NCBI GenBank assembly: GCA_040881665.1
Contig: JBBECT010000007.1
Location: 1 to 64,000 of the forward strand
Origin: Actinomycetota bacterium
Lineage (GTDB): Bacteria > Actinomycetota > UBA4738 > HRBIN12
Direction: 5' to 3'
DNA length: 64,000 nucleotides
This document shows positions 17,272 to 26,285 of this stretch, one piece after another (the stretch's first letter is position 1; each line of letters opens with the position of its first letter). The notes below the pieces were generated by a model that saw nothing but the letters and a program-made list of their open reading frames with translations, was not told the origin of the DNA and ran no database searches. The translations under genes and the position numbers were made by a program.

Positions 17272-17805
17272 GTGAGACGCGGTCCCGAGACCTTCACCTT
17301 TGAGACCTCGGTGTCGGTTGGATCGAAGGCTCCGCCCGAGGTCTTCGAGGTCGTAGCCGATCTGCCGGCTCACTTGCTCTGGTCAGGGGAACGGGCAAGC
17401 GACCAGAAGTTCAAGCTGCTGACGCTGCACGCTCCCGAGGGCCCCGTGACGGTTGGGACCATGTTCGATTCGACCGGTGCCAACTTCAATGGCACCTTCC
17501 ACGATCGCTCGACCGTCGTCGAAGTATCGCGTCCGAGCCGCTTCGCGATCCAAACCGAGGCACGTCTCGACCGCGATCGAGGGAGACCGTGGAAGGTTTA
17601 GTTCCTGCACCGCTACGATATCCAACCGGACGGGGCGGGCTCTCGCATCGTCTACACCGACACGGCGCGACACATGAACTACATCCCCTATTGGTTGCGC
17701 ATATGGATGCGCCCGTTCACGCGCATCGCGATCCGTCGTGGAGATACGAAACAGGTCGAGAACCTGGCTCGTCTCGCCGAAGAGCGACCTGGGACAACGT
17801 GCTGA
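17272..17805 (+). pseudogene. SRPBCC-type polyketide cyclase/dehydrase-like protein with an in-frame stop
   Basis: The frame reads RRGPETFTFETSVSVGSKAP, then PPEVFEVVADLPAHLLWSGE and PSRFAIQTEARL, the strand-helix opening of a START/SRPBCC fold that binds small hydrophobic ligands. At 17599-17601 TAG interrupts it after GRPWKV. The same frame continues without a break to TGA at 17803 and is clearly coding: FLHRYDIQPDGAGSRIVYTD, then MNYIPYWLRIWMRPFTRIAI and a C-terminal helix VENLARLAEERP. The full product would be about 177 residues, normal for the family. Either a recent nonsense mutation, read-through, or a base-call error. GTG at 17272 or TTG at 17269 could be the start. Confidence 0.75.
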
Positions 17806-17816
17806 GGAGGATGGAC

Positions 17817-19430
17817 CTACGCCAACGCCGAGCCGAACCGGTCGGACGCCTCGCCGGAATCCTTCAAGGTGCCACTCCGTTGCCACCAGAACTGACTGCC
17901 GGACGAGTTCAGTCCGTCATCCGCTCCGTAGATCACGTTGACCGCGCCGATGAGCGAGATCACCTCGAGTACCGGGAAGGTGTCTTCGTACCCTTCGCCT
18001 GGCACGCCGACGGCCAGGTCGGACTCCGGGCCCCGGCCGAAGTCTGCGATCGCGAGCGCCTGCCCGAAGGCATCCGACTTCTCGGGGGCACCCGCGATCC
18101 CCGAGCTTCCCTGGGTCCAAGCCTGAACGCTTGAAGTGCTTAGCCCCGTTGCGGATCCGTACACGACGATCGCCGATCCGGCGTTGGATTCATCTGGATC
18201 GTCGAACGGGATCCCGACGGCGAGGTCGTCCCGAGCGTCCCTTCCGAGATCGCCGGCGGCCAGAGCGGATCCGAAGGCGTCCCCGTCTGCGGCAGCGCCG
18301 GGAACCCCCGAACTGTTCAGGTACCAGATCTGGTTTCCAGCCGGGGCCAGGCCGGTCGCGGTTCCGTACAGGACCTGCGCCACGCCGGCATCGACCGCTC
18401 CCCCGGCATCTTCGCCCGGGACACCGATCGCGAGATCGCCGGTGGACTCCCTTCCGAACTCTCCTGTGGTCAGCGCCGCTCCGAAGTGATCCGCCGGCTC
18501 CGCGCCACCGCCCACCCCCGCGCTGTTCTGATGCCACAGCTGGTTCCCTTGAGAGGTGAGCCCGTTCCTCCCACCGTAGATCACGTTCACCGATCCCGCA
18601 TCCGCCTCCGTCGAGGTATTCAGGTCCTCGAGGGGAACACCGACGGCGAGGTCTGCTCGTGCGCTCGTTCCCACGTCCCCGATCGCGAGCGCGGACCCGA
18701 ACTCATCGGAGATCTCCGCGACGCCCGAGATCCCGGCGCTGTCCTGGTGCCAGAGCTGGTTCCCGCCCGAGCCGACACCGAACCCGCCGTACAACACGTT
18801 CACTGCACCAGCCCTGCTTACCGAGCCGACCCTGTCGCGCGGCGTCCCGATGGCCAGCTCGTCACCGGCCCCCGCCCCGAGGTTGCCCGCGGCGAGAGCG
18901 AAGCCGAACCGGTCTCCGGTTTGAACCACGCCGAGGATGCCCTGAGAGTTCTGCGTCAGAACGACGTCGCCGAACGCGGTGAGGCCGGACGGCGATCCGT
19001 ACGCCACGTGGACCACCCCTGCATCCGCCATGTTTCCGGTGGAGATCTGCACGTCCTCGAACGGCGCCCCGATGGCGAGGTCGTCGAACCCGTCGGCATC
19101 GAAGTCTCCCCAGGCCAGCGCGTGGCCGAATCGATCACCCGGCTCGACCGAGCCCGAGAGTGTGCCTTGCGTCAGGAACTGATCGTCGATCGGCGCGTCG
19201 CCGTTCAGGCCGTTCTGCGTCCCGTAGATGACCTCGACCCCACCGGCGTCGTCGTCGGAGCCGACGTCCTCGAACTCCACTCCGATCGCCAGGTCATGGT
19301 AGCCATCGCCGTTGAAGTCTCCCCGGCGCTCTGGAGACGGTGCAGCCTCGGCCAGCAAGCCCATGGGAGACGGCAGCACGGTCAGAGCGGCAACGAAAGC
19401 CGTGACCGTGACCCAGATGCGACGCCGCAT
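17817..19430 (-). CDS. Secreted FG-GAP (integrin alpha-like) beta-propeller protein
   Basis: A 537-residue protein with a signal peptide (MRRRIWVTVTAFVAALTVLP... cleaved near AEAAP). The rest consists of about seven FG-GAP repeats, each with a calcium-binding D-x-D-G-D-x-x-D-L-type loop (DFNGDGYHDLAIGVEFED; GDFDADGFDDLAIGAPFED), a V.YG...GL strand and a closing DRFG.AL turn. This is the integrin alpha N-terminal propeller. The last repeat stops at DRFGSALA, in the middle of a unit, so the C-terminus may be truncated or the propeller closes with the N-terminal blade. It probably has an extracellular adhesive or ligand-binding role. Confidence 0.9.
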   Translation of the reverse strand: MRRRIWVTVTAFVAALTVLPSPMGLLAEAAPSPERRGDFNGDGYHDLAIGVEFEDVGSDDDAGGVEVIYGTQNGLNGDAPIDDQFLTQGTLSGSVEPGDRFGHALAWGDFDADGFDDLAIGAPFEDVQISTGNMADAGVVHVAYGSPSGLTAFGDVVLTQNSQGILGVVQTGDRFGFALAAGNLGAGAGDELAIGTPRDRVGSVSRAGAVNVLYGGFGVGSGGNQLWHQDSAGISGVAEISDEFGSALAIGDVGTSARADLAVGVPLEDLNTSTEADAGSVNVIYGGRNGLTSQGNQLWHQNSAGVGGGAEPADHFGAALTTGEFGRESTGDLAIGVPGEDAGGAVDAGVAQVLYGTATGLAPAGNQIWYLNSSGVPGAAADGDAFGSALAAGDLGRDARDDLAVGIPFDDPDESNAGSAIVVYGSATGLSTSSVQAWTQGSSGIAGAPEKSDAFGQALAIADFGRGPESDLAVGVPGEGYEDTFPVLEVISLIGAVNVIYGADDGLNSSGSQFWWQRSGTLKDSGEASDRFGSALA

Positions 19431-19603
19431 TGCGTCTCAGCTCCCCGACGGGCCCCAGGGCGAGCCGCCCGTTGGATGCTCAGGAACCGCGTCCCGCCAA
19501 CCCTATCGACTCGTCACGTTGGTTGCTAGGGGTACCTTGCCCCGGAAAGCACCTGAAGGGGGACGGCTCCCGCTAGGCTCCTGCCCGGGAGGAGAGAGCG
19601 CCC

Positions 19604-20953
19604 GTGGGAGACGAAGGATCCGGAGGTGAGCGGCCGGAGGGCCGCACGCCCTCCCGACCGGAACGGTCCCGCGCTCGGCACGTTCTTTCCAGGATCGCCC
19701 TCGACCTGAGCCCGCTGCGCACCTCGCGCGACTTCCGATTGCTCTGGTCCGGTGAACTGATCTCTGAGACGGGCTACCAGATCGCGCTCGTCGCCGTCTA
19801 CGTCCAGGTGTACGAGCTGACCGGATCACCGGCCGCTGTCGGCTTGATCGGTCTCGTTTCCCTTGTCCCCCAGCTGATCGGTGCGGTGCTCGTCAGCGCG
19901 ATCGTCGACGCCGTCGACCGCCGCAAGCTGCTCGTCTACTCGCAGGTGGGGATGTCGATCGCCGCGGGGCTGCTCCTGTTGGGCGCCGTGATGGACCGAC
20001 CTCCCTTGGCGCTGATCTACGGCGCCGTCGGTTTCGGAGCGGTGTTCTCCGCGATCGACTCGCCCACGAGGATCGCGATGGTCCCCCGGCTCGTCGGCCG
20101 CGAGGAGCTGCCCGCGGCGCTCGCGCTGAACCAGGTGATGTGGAACGGCACGACGATCGTAGGTCCCGCGATCGGCGGGATCGTGATCGCGCAGTTCGGT
20201 CTCGACTGGGCGTATGGGATCGACCTGATCAGCTACGGAGCGACGCTCGGCGTGGCGGCCCTGATGCGGCCCGTGCCGCCGGAACACGAGGACGGTCGTC
20301 AACCCGCCGTCGGGCTGGCTGCGGTCCGCGAGGGTCTCACGTACCTGAAGGGCCGACGCGTGATCCAATCGACCTTCACGTTCGACCTGATCGCGATGAT
20401 CTTCGGGATGCCGCGCGCACTGTTCCCGGTGATCGCGGTCACGCAGTTCGGCGGCGGGGCGGAGATCGTGGGTCTGTTGCTCGCAGCCCCCGCGGCGGGA
20501 GCACTCGCCGGTTCCCTCACCGCCGGGTGGGTCGGATCGGTCCGCCGCCAGGGGCTCGCCGTGATCTGGGCGGTGGTTGCGTGGGGCGCCTGCATCGCGC
20601 TGTTCGGCCTCGTGGGTCAACTGTGGCTCGCGCTGGTGTTCTTGGCGCTCGCCGGATGGGCAGACATGATCTCCGCGCTGTTCCGCAACACGATCCTGCA
20701 GTTGTCGGTGCCCGACTCCCTCCGGGGACGCATGTCCTCGATCCACGTTCTCGTTGTGTCCGGCGGCCCCCGACTCGGCGATCTCGAGGCGGGGTTGGTC
20801 GCGCAAGCCTTCACCGCCCAGGTCTCGATCGTATCGGGCGGCCTGCTCTGCATCGCAGGAGCGGCGATCATCGCGATCTTCGTGCCGGGGTTCCGCCGGT
20901 ATCGGACAGGGGGACCCGACGGCCTTGCCGAGCGGACCGACGCGGTCGGCTGA
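19604..20953 (+). CDS. MFS exporter (EntS/MFS_3-like)
   Basis: A 449-residue major facilitator with twelve predicted helices after a 40-residue charged N-terminus. LRTSRDFRLLWSGELISETG begins helix 1 exactly as in the EntS/MFS_3 group, and VDAVDRRKLLVYSQVGM is the loop 2-3 motif A region. ALFRNTILQLSVPDSLRGRM (helix 10-11) is also typical. This group exports siderophores and other small molecules with a proton motive force. GTG at 19604 is used as start. The aminotransferase gene lies 57 bases downstream; a functional link is not evident. Confidence 0.88.
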   Translation: MGDEGSGGERPEGRTPSRPERSRARHVLSRIALDLSPLRTSRDFRLLWSGELISETGYQIALVAVYVQVYELTGSPAAVGLIGLVSLVPQLIGAVLVSAIVDAVDRRKLLVYSQVGMSIAAGLLLLGAVMDRPPLALIYGAVGFGAVFSAIDSPTRIAMVPRLVGREELPAALALNQVMWNGTTIVGPAIGGIVIAQFGLDWAYGIDLISYGATLGVAALMRPVPPEHEDGRQPAVGLAAVREGLTYLKGRRVIQSTFTFDLIAMIFGMPRALFPVIAVTQFGGGAEIVGLLLAAPAAGALAGSLTAGWVGSVRRQGLAVIWAVVAWGACIALFGLVGQLWLALVFLALAGWADMISALFRNTILQLSVPDSLRGRMSSIHVLVVSGGPRLGDLEAGLVAQAFTAQVSIVSGGLLCIAGAAIIAIFVPGFRRYRTGGPDGLAERTDAVG

Positions 20954-21010
20954 CTTTCCGGCACCCTCTTCACCCCCCCGGGCGAACGCTGCAATCTATA
21001 GGATTGAGGG

Positions 21011-22177
21011 ATGACGAAGGTTCGACCCTCCGCCCGGGCGTCCTCCTTCACCGAATCGGTGATCCGGGAGATGACACGGTTCGCGGCCGATTTCGATGCG
21101 ATCAACCTCGCCCAGGGATTCCCCGATTTCCCCTCCCCGGCCGAACTGAAGCGGGCCGCCCAGCAGGCGATCGAGGACGACGTGAACCAGTACCCGATCA
21201 CCTGGGGATCGGAGTCGTTCCGCGAGGCCCTCGCCACGACCTACCACGAGCGCTACGGCATGACGTGGGTCGATCCCGAGCGACACATCACCGTCACCTG
21301 CGGCGCGACGGAGGCGATGATCGCGTCGATGCTCGGGGTGCTCGACCCCGGGGACGAGGTGATCGTCTTCGAACCTTTCTACGAGAACTACGGGCCGGAT
21401 ACGATCCTGTCGGGCGCCATCCCGCGCCTAGTGTCGCTGCATCGCCCGGACTGGACGTTCGACGAGCCCGCCCTGCGAGCGGCCTTCAACGATCGGACGC
21501 GCGGGATCGTCATCAATTCCCCGAACAACCCGACCGGCAAGGTCTTCTCGATCGAGGAGCTCCGGGTCGTCTCGGAACTCTGCCAGCGGTGGGACGTGGT
21601 CGTGTTCACCGACGAGATCTACGAGCACATCGTCTACGACGGTTACCGGCACATCCCTCCCGCAACCGTTCCGGGGCTGGAGGACCGCACCGTCACGATC
21701 AGTGCGATGTCGAAGACCTACGCCGTCACCGGCTGGCGGGTCGGCTGGGTGATCGCACCGGACGCGATCGCGAACGGGATCCGCACGGTGCACGACTTCC
21801 TAACGGTCGCGGCCGCGGCACCTCTCCAGGAGGCCGGGGTCGCCGCACTCGCCCTCCCGGAGTCGTACTACCGAGAGGAGGCGGCGTCCTACCAGGAGCG
21901 TCGGGACGTGATGATGGCGATCCTCGACCGATGTGGGTTCGTGGCTGCTCCCCCACGGGGGGCGTACTACGTGATGGCCGACGTCTCCACGCTGGGGTTC
22001 GGTGACGACGTCACGGCGGCGATGCACTTCGTCAAGGAGCTCGGTGTTGCCGTCGTACCCGGTTCGTCGTTCTTCTCCGATCCGGCGGCGGCCGTCGACC
22101 TCGTGCGATTCGCGTTCCCCAAGAAGCTCGAGACATTGCATGAGGCCGGGCGGCGCATGCTGCAGGGATCGACGTGA
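21011..22177 (+). CDS. PLP-dependent aminotransferase, class I/II
   Basis: A 388-residue fold-type I aminotransferase. INLAQGFPDFPSP near the N-terminus, VINSPNNPTGKVFS, FTDEIYEHIVYDG and SAMSKTYAVTGWRVGW (the PLP lysine is in SMSKTY position) are all present, with an arginine in LVRFAFPKK to bind the substrate carboxylate. It resembles the methionine/kynurenine-type aminotransferases (YbdL, KAT) rather than aspartate aminotransferase. It is followed at 41 bases by a zinc alcohol dehydrogenase, giving a short likely operon that could convert an amino acid to an oxo acid and further. The substrate cannot be told. Confidence 0.9.
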   Translation: MTKVRPSARASSFTESVIREMTRFAADFDAINLAQGFPDFPSPAELKRAAQQAIEDDVNQYPITWGSESFREALATTYHERYGMTWVDPERHITVTCGATEAMIASMLGVLDPGDEVIVFEPFYENYGPDTILSGAIPRLVSLHRPDWTFDEPALRAAFNDRTRGIVINSPNNPTGKVFSIEELRVVSELCQRWDVVVFTDEIYEHIVYDGYRHIPPATVPGLEDRTVTISAMSKTYAVTGWRVGWVIAPDAIANGIRTVHDFLTVAAAAPLQEAGVAALALPESYYREEAASYQERRDVMMAILDRCGFVAAPPRGAYYVMADVSTLGFGDDVTAAMHFVKELGVAVVPGSSFFSDPAAAVDLVRFAFPKKLETLHEAGRRMLQGST

Positions 22178-22217
22178 TCGATCGGGGACGACCCGGGCGA
22201 GCGGAGAGGAGCGCGTC

Positions 22218-23219
22218 CTGCGCGCCGCGATCCTGACGGGACCGGAACGGATCGAGGTCCGAACGGTTCCACCACCGGCGTCCAGGGACCCGCTCGTGCG
22301 GATCCGCTCGGTCGGCATCTGTGGCACCGACCAGAAGATCTTCCACGGCGCGATCCCCGTGGGCTACCCCCGCGTCATGGGCCACGAGCTCTCGGGAGAA
22401 GTGGCGGTCGCCCCTCCGGGATCCGGTGTGTCCGTCGGTTCGCGAGTGCTGGTCGACCCGGGGATCACGTGTGGAACCTGCCGCCAGTGTCGCGAGGGTC
22501 GTGGCAACATCTGCACCCGCGGATGGCTCATCGGCCGGGACCGCGATGGAGGGCTCCGCGAGGTGCTCGACGTTCCCGCGACCAATCTGCACACGCTTCC
22601 CCCGTCCCTCGATCACGACGTCGCCCCTCTGTTGCAGGTGCTGGCGACCTGCGTGCACGCACAGCAACGCTCACCGGTGGCTGCCGGAGAGTCCGTCGTG
22701 ATCGTGGGACTGGGCGTCACGGGGCTGCTGCACCTCCAGCTCGCGAAGCACCGAGGTGCCTCGCCGGTCGTCTGTGTCACGCGGAACGAAGCCAAACTCG
22801 AGCTCGCCCGCCGGCTGGGAGCCGACGTCACCGTGCGTGCCGGCGAGAGCGGCGGATCGGATCGGGTCGCCGGCGCGACCGGTGGGGGCGCAGATCTGGT
22901 GATCGAGTGCGCCGGCACCGTCGCGACGCTGGCGAGCGCGATCGAGGTCGCCCGGATCGGTGGACGGATCCTCTCCTACGGGACGATCTCGGAGGTGGAG
23001 GGCGCACTTCCCTTCTACGACCTGTACTACAAGGAGCTCGCGATCACGAACGCCCGGTCCGCGCTCGCGGCGGACTTCCCCGCCGCGATCACCGCGGTTG
23101 CCGAGCGGCACGTCCAGCTCGCTCCTCTCGTCTCCCACAGGTTCGAGCTCGACGAGGTCGAGGAGGCGATCCGCGTCGGGGGCGAAGGCGGATCGCTCAA
23201 GGTCCTGATCGAGGTCTGA
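22218..23219 (+). CDS. Zinc-dependent alcohol dehydrogenase (threonine/sorbitol dehydrogenase-like)
   Basis: A 333-residue medium-chain dehydrogenase. The catalytic zinc site is in SVGICGTDQKIFHG and VMGHELSGEV; the structural zinc cysteines are CGTCRQCREGRGNIC; the Rossmann motif is VVIVGLGVTGLLHLQLA. Upstream of LRAAILTGPE no ATG, GTG or TTG is in frame within reach of the ribosome binding site, whereas AGAGGA sits seven bases before a CTG at 22218, so I choose this unusual start; an ATG at 22140 would add 26 odd residues and overlap the previous gene. It lies in a cluster with a second alcohol dehydrogenase. Confidence 0.85.
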   Translation: MRAAILTGPERIEVRTVPPPASRDPLVRIRSVGICGTDQKIFHGAIPVGYPRVMGHELSGEVAVAPPGSGVSVGSRVLVDPGITCGTCRQCREGRGNICTRGWLIGRDRDGGLREVLDVPATNLHTLPPSLDHDVAPLLQVLATCVHAQQRSPVAAGESVVIVGLGVTGLLHLQLAKHRGASPVVCVTRNEAKLELARRLGADVTVRAGESGGSDRVAGATGGGADLVIECAGTVATLASAIEVARIGGRILSYGTISEVEGALPFYDLYYKELAITNARSALAADFPAAITAVAERHVQLAPLVSHRFELDEVEEAIRVGGEGGSLKVLIEV

Positions 23220-23237
23220 GGGGACGGAGACCGATCG

Positions 23238-24275
23238 ATGCGTGCCATGGCCGTTACCGCGTACGGGGATCCGCTCACCTTGCTCGATCTGCCCGAGCCC
23301 GACCTCCCTCCCGGCTTCGCGCTGCTCGACGTGCTCGCATCCGGTGTCTGCTTCACGGACGTGAAGATCGCGCGGGGACGCATGCCGTCCAGCGCCGACC
23401 TCGCACTCCCCCACGTTCCCGGACACGAGGTGTGCGCAGCCGTCGTCGGAACCAACCCACCGGGCGTGCTCGCGACCGGGACGCGCGCGATCGTGTACCA
23501 GTACTGGTCGTGCGGGCGGTGCCCGGCCTGCCGACGCGGACACGACGCGATGTGCTCGTCGCTCGAGGGGTGGATGGGGTTCCGCGACCCGGGCGGGTTC
23601 GAGGAGCGCCTGATCGCCCCCGTCGATCGGCTGATCCCGGTGCCGACGTCGGTCGACCCGATCCACGCTGCCCCGATGTCGTGCGCGCTCGGGACCGCCT
23701 ACCGATCGGTCGTCACCCGTGGCGGGGTGCGTGCGGCGAACCGTGTCGCGGTCATCGGCCTCGGAGGTGTCGGGATCCACGCCGCGCAGGTGGCGATCGC
23801 GTCAGGGGCCCACGTCGTGGGATTCGACGTCCACGACCCCACGCTCACGCGGGCAGGTGAGCTCGGCATCGACGCCCGACGCAGCGACGATGCGGAGGCC
23901 ATCGCGGCGACGATCGACGAAACGGGAGGCGAGGGGGTCGACGTGGTGATCGAGACCGTCGCCCATGAGGCTACGCTGTCGCTCGCGAACGCCCTCGTCC
24001 GGAAGGGGGGACGGATCGTCGCCGTCGGACACGCGCCCACGACAGCACTCACCCTCCCAACGGTCCGTCTCGTCCTCGACGAGGTCGAGATCGTGGGTTC
24101 CCGCTACGCATCCCTCGACGAGATGCACCGGGCGGTCGCGCTCGTCGCCGACGGCAGGGTCCGTCCCGTGGTCGGCCTCGTCCGGCCCCTCGAAGAGGTC
24201 AACGAGGTCCTCGAAGCCCTTGAGTCCGGCGAGGTCGTCGGGAGGGCGGTTCTCGACGTCTCGAGTGGGTCCTAG
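23238..24275 (+). CDS. Second zinc-dependent alcohol dehydrogenase
   Basis: A 345-residue medium-chain dehydrogenase only distantly similar to its upstream neighbour. SGVCFTDVKIARGR and VPGHEVCAAVVG hold the catalytic zinc ligands; CGRCPACRRGHDAMC the structural zinc; VAVIGLGGVGIHAAQVA the NAD(P)-binding loop. It starts 18 bases after the previous stop and very likely shares its transcript. The ATG at 23247 is an alternative start. Its end overlaps the end of the convergent hydroxyacid dehydrogenase by four bases. The substrate is unknown; the family oxidises alcohols or reduces aldehydes. Confidence 0.88.
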   Translation: MRAMAVTAYGDPLTLLDLPEPDLPPGFALLDVLASGVCFTDVKIARGRMPSSADLALPHVPGHEVCAAVVGTNPPGVLATGTRAIVYQYWSCGRCPACRRGHDAMCSSLEGWMGFRDPGGFEERLIAPVDRLIPVPTSVDPIHAAPMSCALGTAYRSVVTRGGVRAANRVAVIGLGGVGIHAAQVAIASGAHVVGFDVHDPTLTRAGELGIDARRSDDAEAIAATIDETGGEGVDVVIETVAHEATLSLANALVRKGGRIVAVGHAPTTALTLPTVRLVLDEVEIVGSRYASLDEMHRAVALVADGRVRPVVGLVRPLEEVNEVLEALESGEVVGRAVLDVSSGS

Positions 24276-25252
24276 CCTCGTCGCTCTGCGAGGGCCGCCG
24301 CGTTCACGGCGTACGGGGGCGCCTGACCCGCCAGCACCGCCACGACCTGTTCCGCCGCCTTGCGCTGGAGCTCGGCCACGGATTCCTCGCTGTAGAACGC
24401 TGCGTGTGGGGTCACGATCACGTTGTCCCTGCGGAGAAGGGGGTCGTCGGCCGCCGGGGGTTCGGTTTCGAGCACATCCAACCCCACGCCACCCAGCCGC
24501 CCCGTCTCGAGCGCGGCATCTAGGGCATCGTGGTCGATCAATGGACCACGTGAAGTGTTGATCAGGAACGCCCCGGGCTTCATGATCGCCAGTTCCGTGT
24601 CCCCGATCAGATGTCGCGTCTGTTCCGTGAGAGGTGCATGGAGCGAGACGATGTCGGCGTCCGCCAGCAACGCCTCGAGGGGCAGGGGTTCGCCGCCTGC
24701 GGCCCGTACCACATCGTCGGGCACGAAGGGGTCGTACACGGCGACCGCTAACCCGAGCGAACCGCACTTCGCAGCCAGCGTCGTGGCGATCTTCCCGAAC
24801 CCGATCAGCCCCAGCGTCCGACCCCGCAACCGATGGAGCGGACGCGCGTCCGAGGGTGTCCACGAACCGCCGCGCACGCTTCGATCGAGGCGCGCGACCC
24901 CTCGGGCGAGCGCGAGCATCAGCGCGAGCGCATGGTCCGAGACCTCGTCGACACAGTAGTCGGGGACGTTCGTGACGACGATCCCTCTGGCAGTCGCCGC
25001 GTCGAGGTCGATCGTGTCCAGGCCGATCCCGTAGCGCGCGATCACCCGGCACGCCTCGAGCTCCCGGATCACCTCGGCCGGGATCACCGTGTAGCAGTTC
25101 AGGATCGCATCTGCCCCCGCGACGGCAGCTCGGACCTCGTCGGGCGTCGTGGCGTTCCGTTCGAATCGCAGTTCGTGGCCGGCCGCCTCCAAGAGCGCAC
25201 GCTCGCGGTCGAGATCGGTGAAGACGTGATCGGTGACGGCGACTACTGCCAT
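24272..25252 (-). CDS. D-2-hydroxyacid dehydrogenase (phosphoglycerate-dehydrogenase/CtBP-like)
   Basis: A 326-residue NAD-dependent dehydrogenase: LGLIGFGKIATTLA is the Rossmann loop, and the catalytic triad is the arginine of NTSRGPLIDHD, the glutamate of DVLETEPPA and the histidine of VTPHAAFYSEES. The HAAFYSEES variant is typical of the C-terminal-binding-protein-like subgroup. It is the last gene of a minus-strand run that begins at 30484 (aldolase, M24 protein, dikinase-like enzyme, amidohydrolase, dehydrogenase) and could reduce or oxidise the 2-oxo/2-hydroxy acid produced by the aldolase or the amidohydrolase. Confidence 0.9.
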   Translation of the reverse strand: MAVVAVTDHVFTDLDRERALLEAAGHELRFERNATTPDEVRAAVAGADAILNCYTVIPAEVIRELEACRVIARYGIGLDTIDLDAATARGIVVTNVPDYCVDEVSDHALALMLALARGVARLDRSVRGGSWTPSDARPLHRLRGRTLGLIGFGKIATTLAAKCGSLGLAVAVYDPFVPDDVVRAAGGEPLPLEALLADADIVSLHAPLTEQTRHLIGDTELAIMKPGAFLINTSRGPLIDHDALDAALETGRLGGVGLDVLETEPPAADDPLLRRDNVIVTPHAAFYSEESVAELQRKAAEQVVAVLAGQAPPYAVNAAALAERRG

Positions 25253-25289
25253 AGCGGTCCAGCTCCTTCGGTGCGTGCGGGTCGGATGT

Positions 25290-26285
25290 TCATCGTTCGA
25301 GGCGCAGCAGCCGGGCGGCGTTCCCCCCGGTCACGAGGACGCGCTGTTCGTCGGTCAACCCGTCGACCTGCCCGACGAGCCCAACCGGATCCTCCTCGCC
25401 CATGTCGAACGGATAGTCGGTGCCCATGAGGACGTGATCGGCCCCGAAGTCCTCGATCAGCCGCCCCAGCTGCACCGGGTCGTAAACCATCGTGTCGAAG
25501 TGCAGCTGTCGCAGATACGTGCTCGGAGTGCGGGAGATGTGTTCGCGGGTCTCCGGTCGCACTTCGTAGGCGTGATCGAACCGAGCCGGGTAGAACGGAA
25601 GGTACCCACCCCCATGGACGACGCAGATCTTCAGCTCACCGAAGCGCTCCAACACTCCCCCGAAGATCATGTGGGCGAGGAAGACCGTCGAGTCCAGCGG
25701 CATGCCCACCGTGTTGATCATGTAGTGCTCCGTGAACCGCTCCCCCTGCGTGAAGCCGTGTGGGTGGACGACGAGCAGCAGATCGAGCTCTTGAACACGC
25801 TGGAAGAAGGGCACGAAGCGGGCGTCGTCGAAGTCGATGCCATTCACGTTCGTGCAGATCTCGACCCCCGTGAATCCGAGATCGCCGGCCAGACGGTCGA
25901 GCTCGATGATCGCGCGGTCGACGTCTTGCAGCGGCAGCGTTCCCAGCGCGCGGAACCGATCCGGATGCCGCTGGACGATACCGGCGAGATTGTCGTTGTG
26001 CAGCCGGGACAGTCGCTCCCCCAGCTCGGGCTCGGTCCAATAGAAGTACTGGGGAGGGGCGATCGCGATCGCCTGCACATCGACACCCATGCGATCCATG
26101 TCCCGCAGGCGCTCTTGCGGATCGACGAACTTGGGTCGCAGGCGTTCGACCTGACTCCGGTTGACGGCATCACTCGCCGCACCCGAATAGCGGAAGAACG
26201 GGTCCACCTCGGGCGAGAAGAACGGGGCCACCAGCTCCTCACACTCGGGGGTCAGCACGTGGCAGTGGATATCGATCGTCGTCAC
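25290..26285 (-). CDS. ACMSD-like amidohydrolase (amidohydrolase family 2), paralogue A
   Basis: A 331-residue TIM-barrel metalloenzyme. HCH near the N-terminus (MTTIDIHCHVLTPE), LLVVHPHGFT, KICVVHGGGYLPFY and LMGTDYPFDMGEE give the HxH, His, His and Asp metal ligands of the aminocarboxymuconate-semialdehyde decarboxylase family, whose members carry out non-oxidative decarboxylations or hydrolyses. Two paralogues are at 30591 and 32606. The start overlaps the previous gene's stop by four bases (ATGA), so translation is coupled. The family is clear; whether it decarboxylates an aromatic acid or hydrolyses a lactone or amide cannot be told. Confidence 0.9.
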   Translation of the reverse strand: MTTIDIHCHVLTPECEELVAPFFSPEVDPFFRYSGAASDAVNRSQVERLRPKFVDPQERLRDMDRMGVDVQAIAIAPPQYFYWTEPELGERLSRLHNDNLAGIVQRHPDRFRALGTLPLQDVDRAIIELDRLAGDLGFTGVEICTNVNGIDFDDARFVPFFQRVQELDLLLVVHPHGFTQGERFTEHYMINTVGMPLDSTVFLAHMIFGGVLERFGELKICVVHGGGYLPFYPARFDHAYEVRPETREHISRTPSTYLRQLHFDTMVYDPVQLGRLIEDFGADHVLMGTDYPFDMGEEDPVGLVGQVDGLTDEQRVLVTGGNAARLLRLER

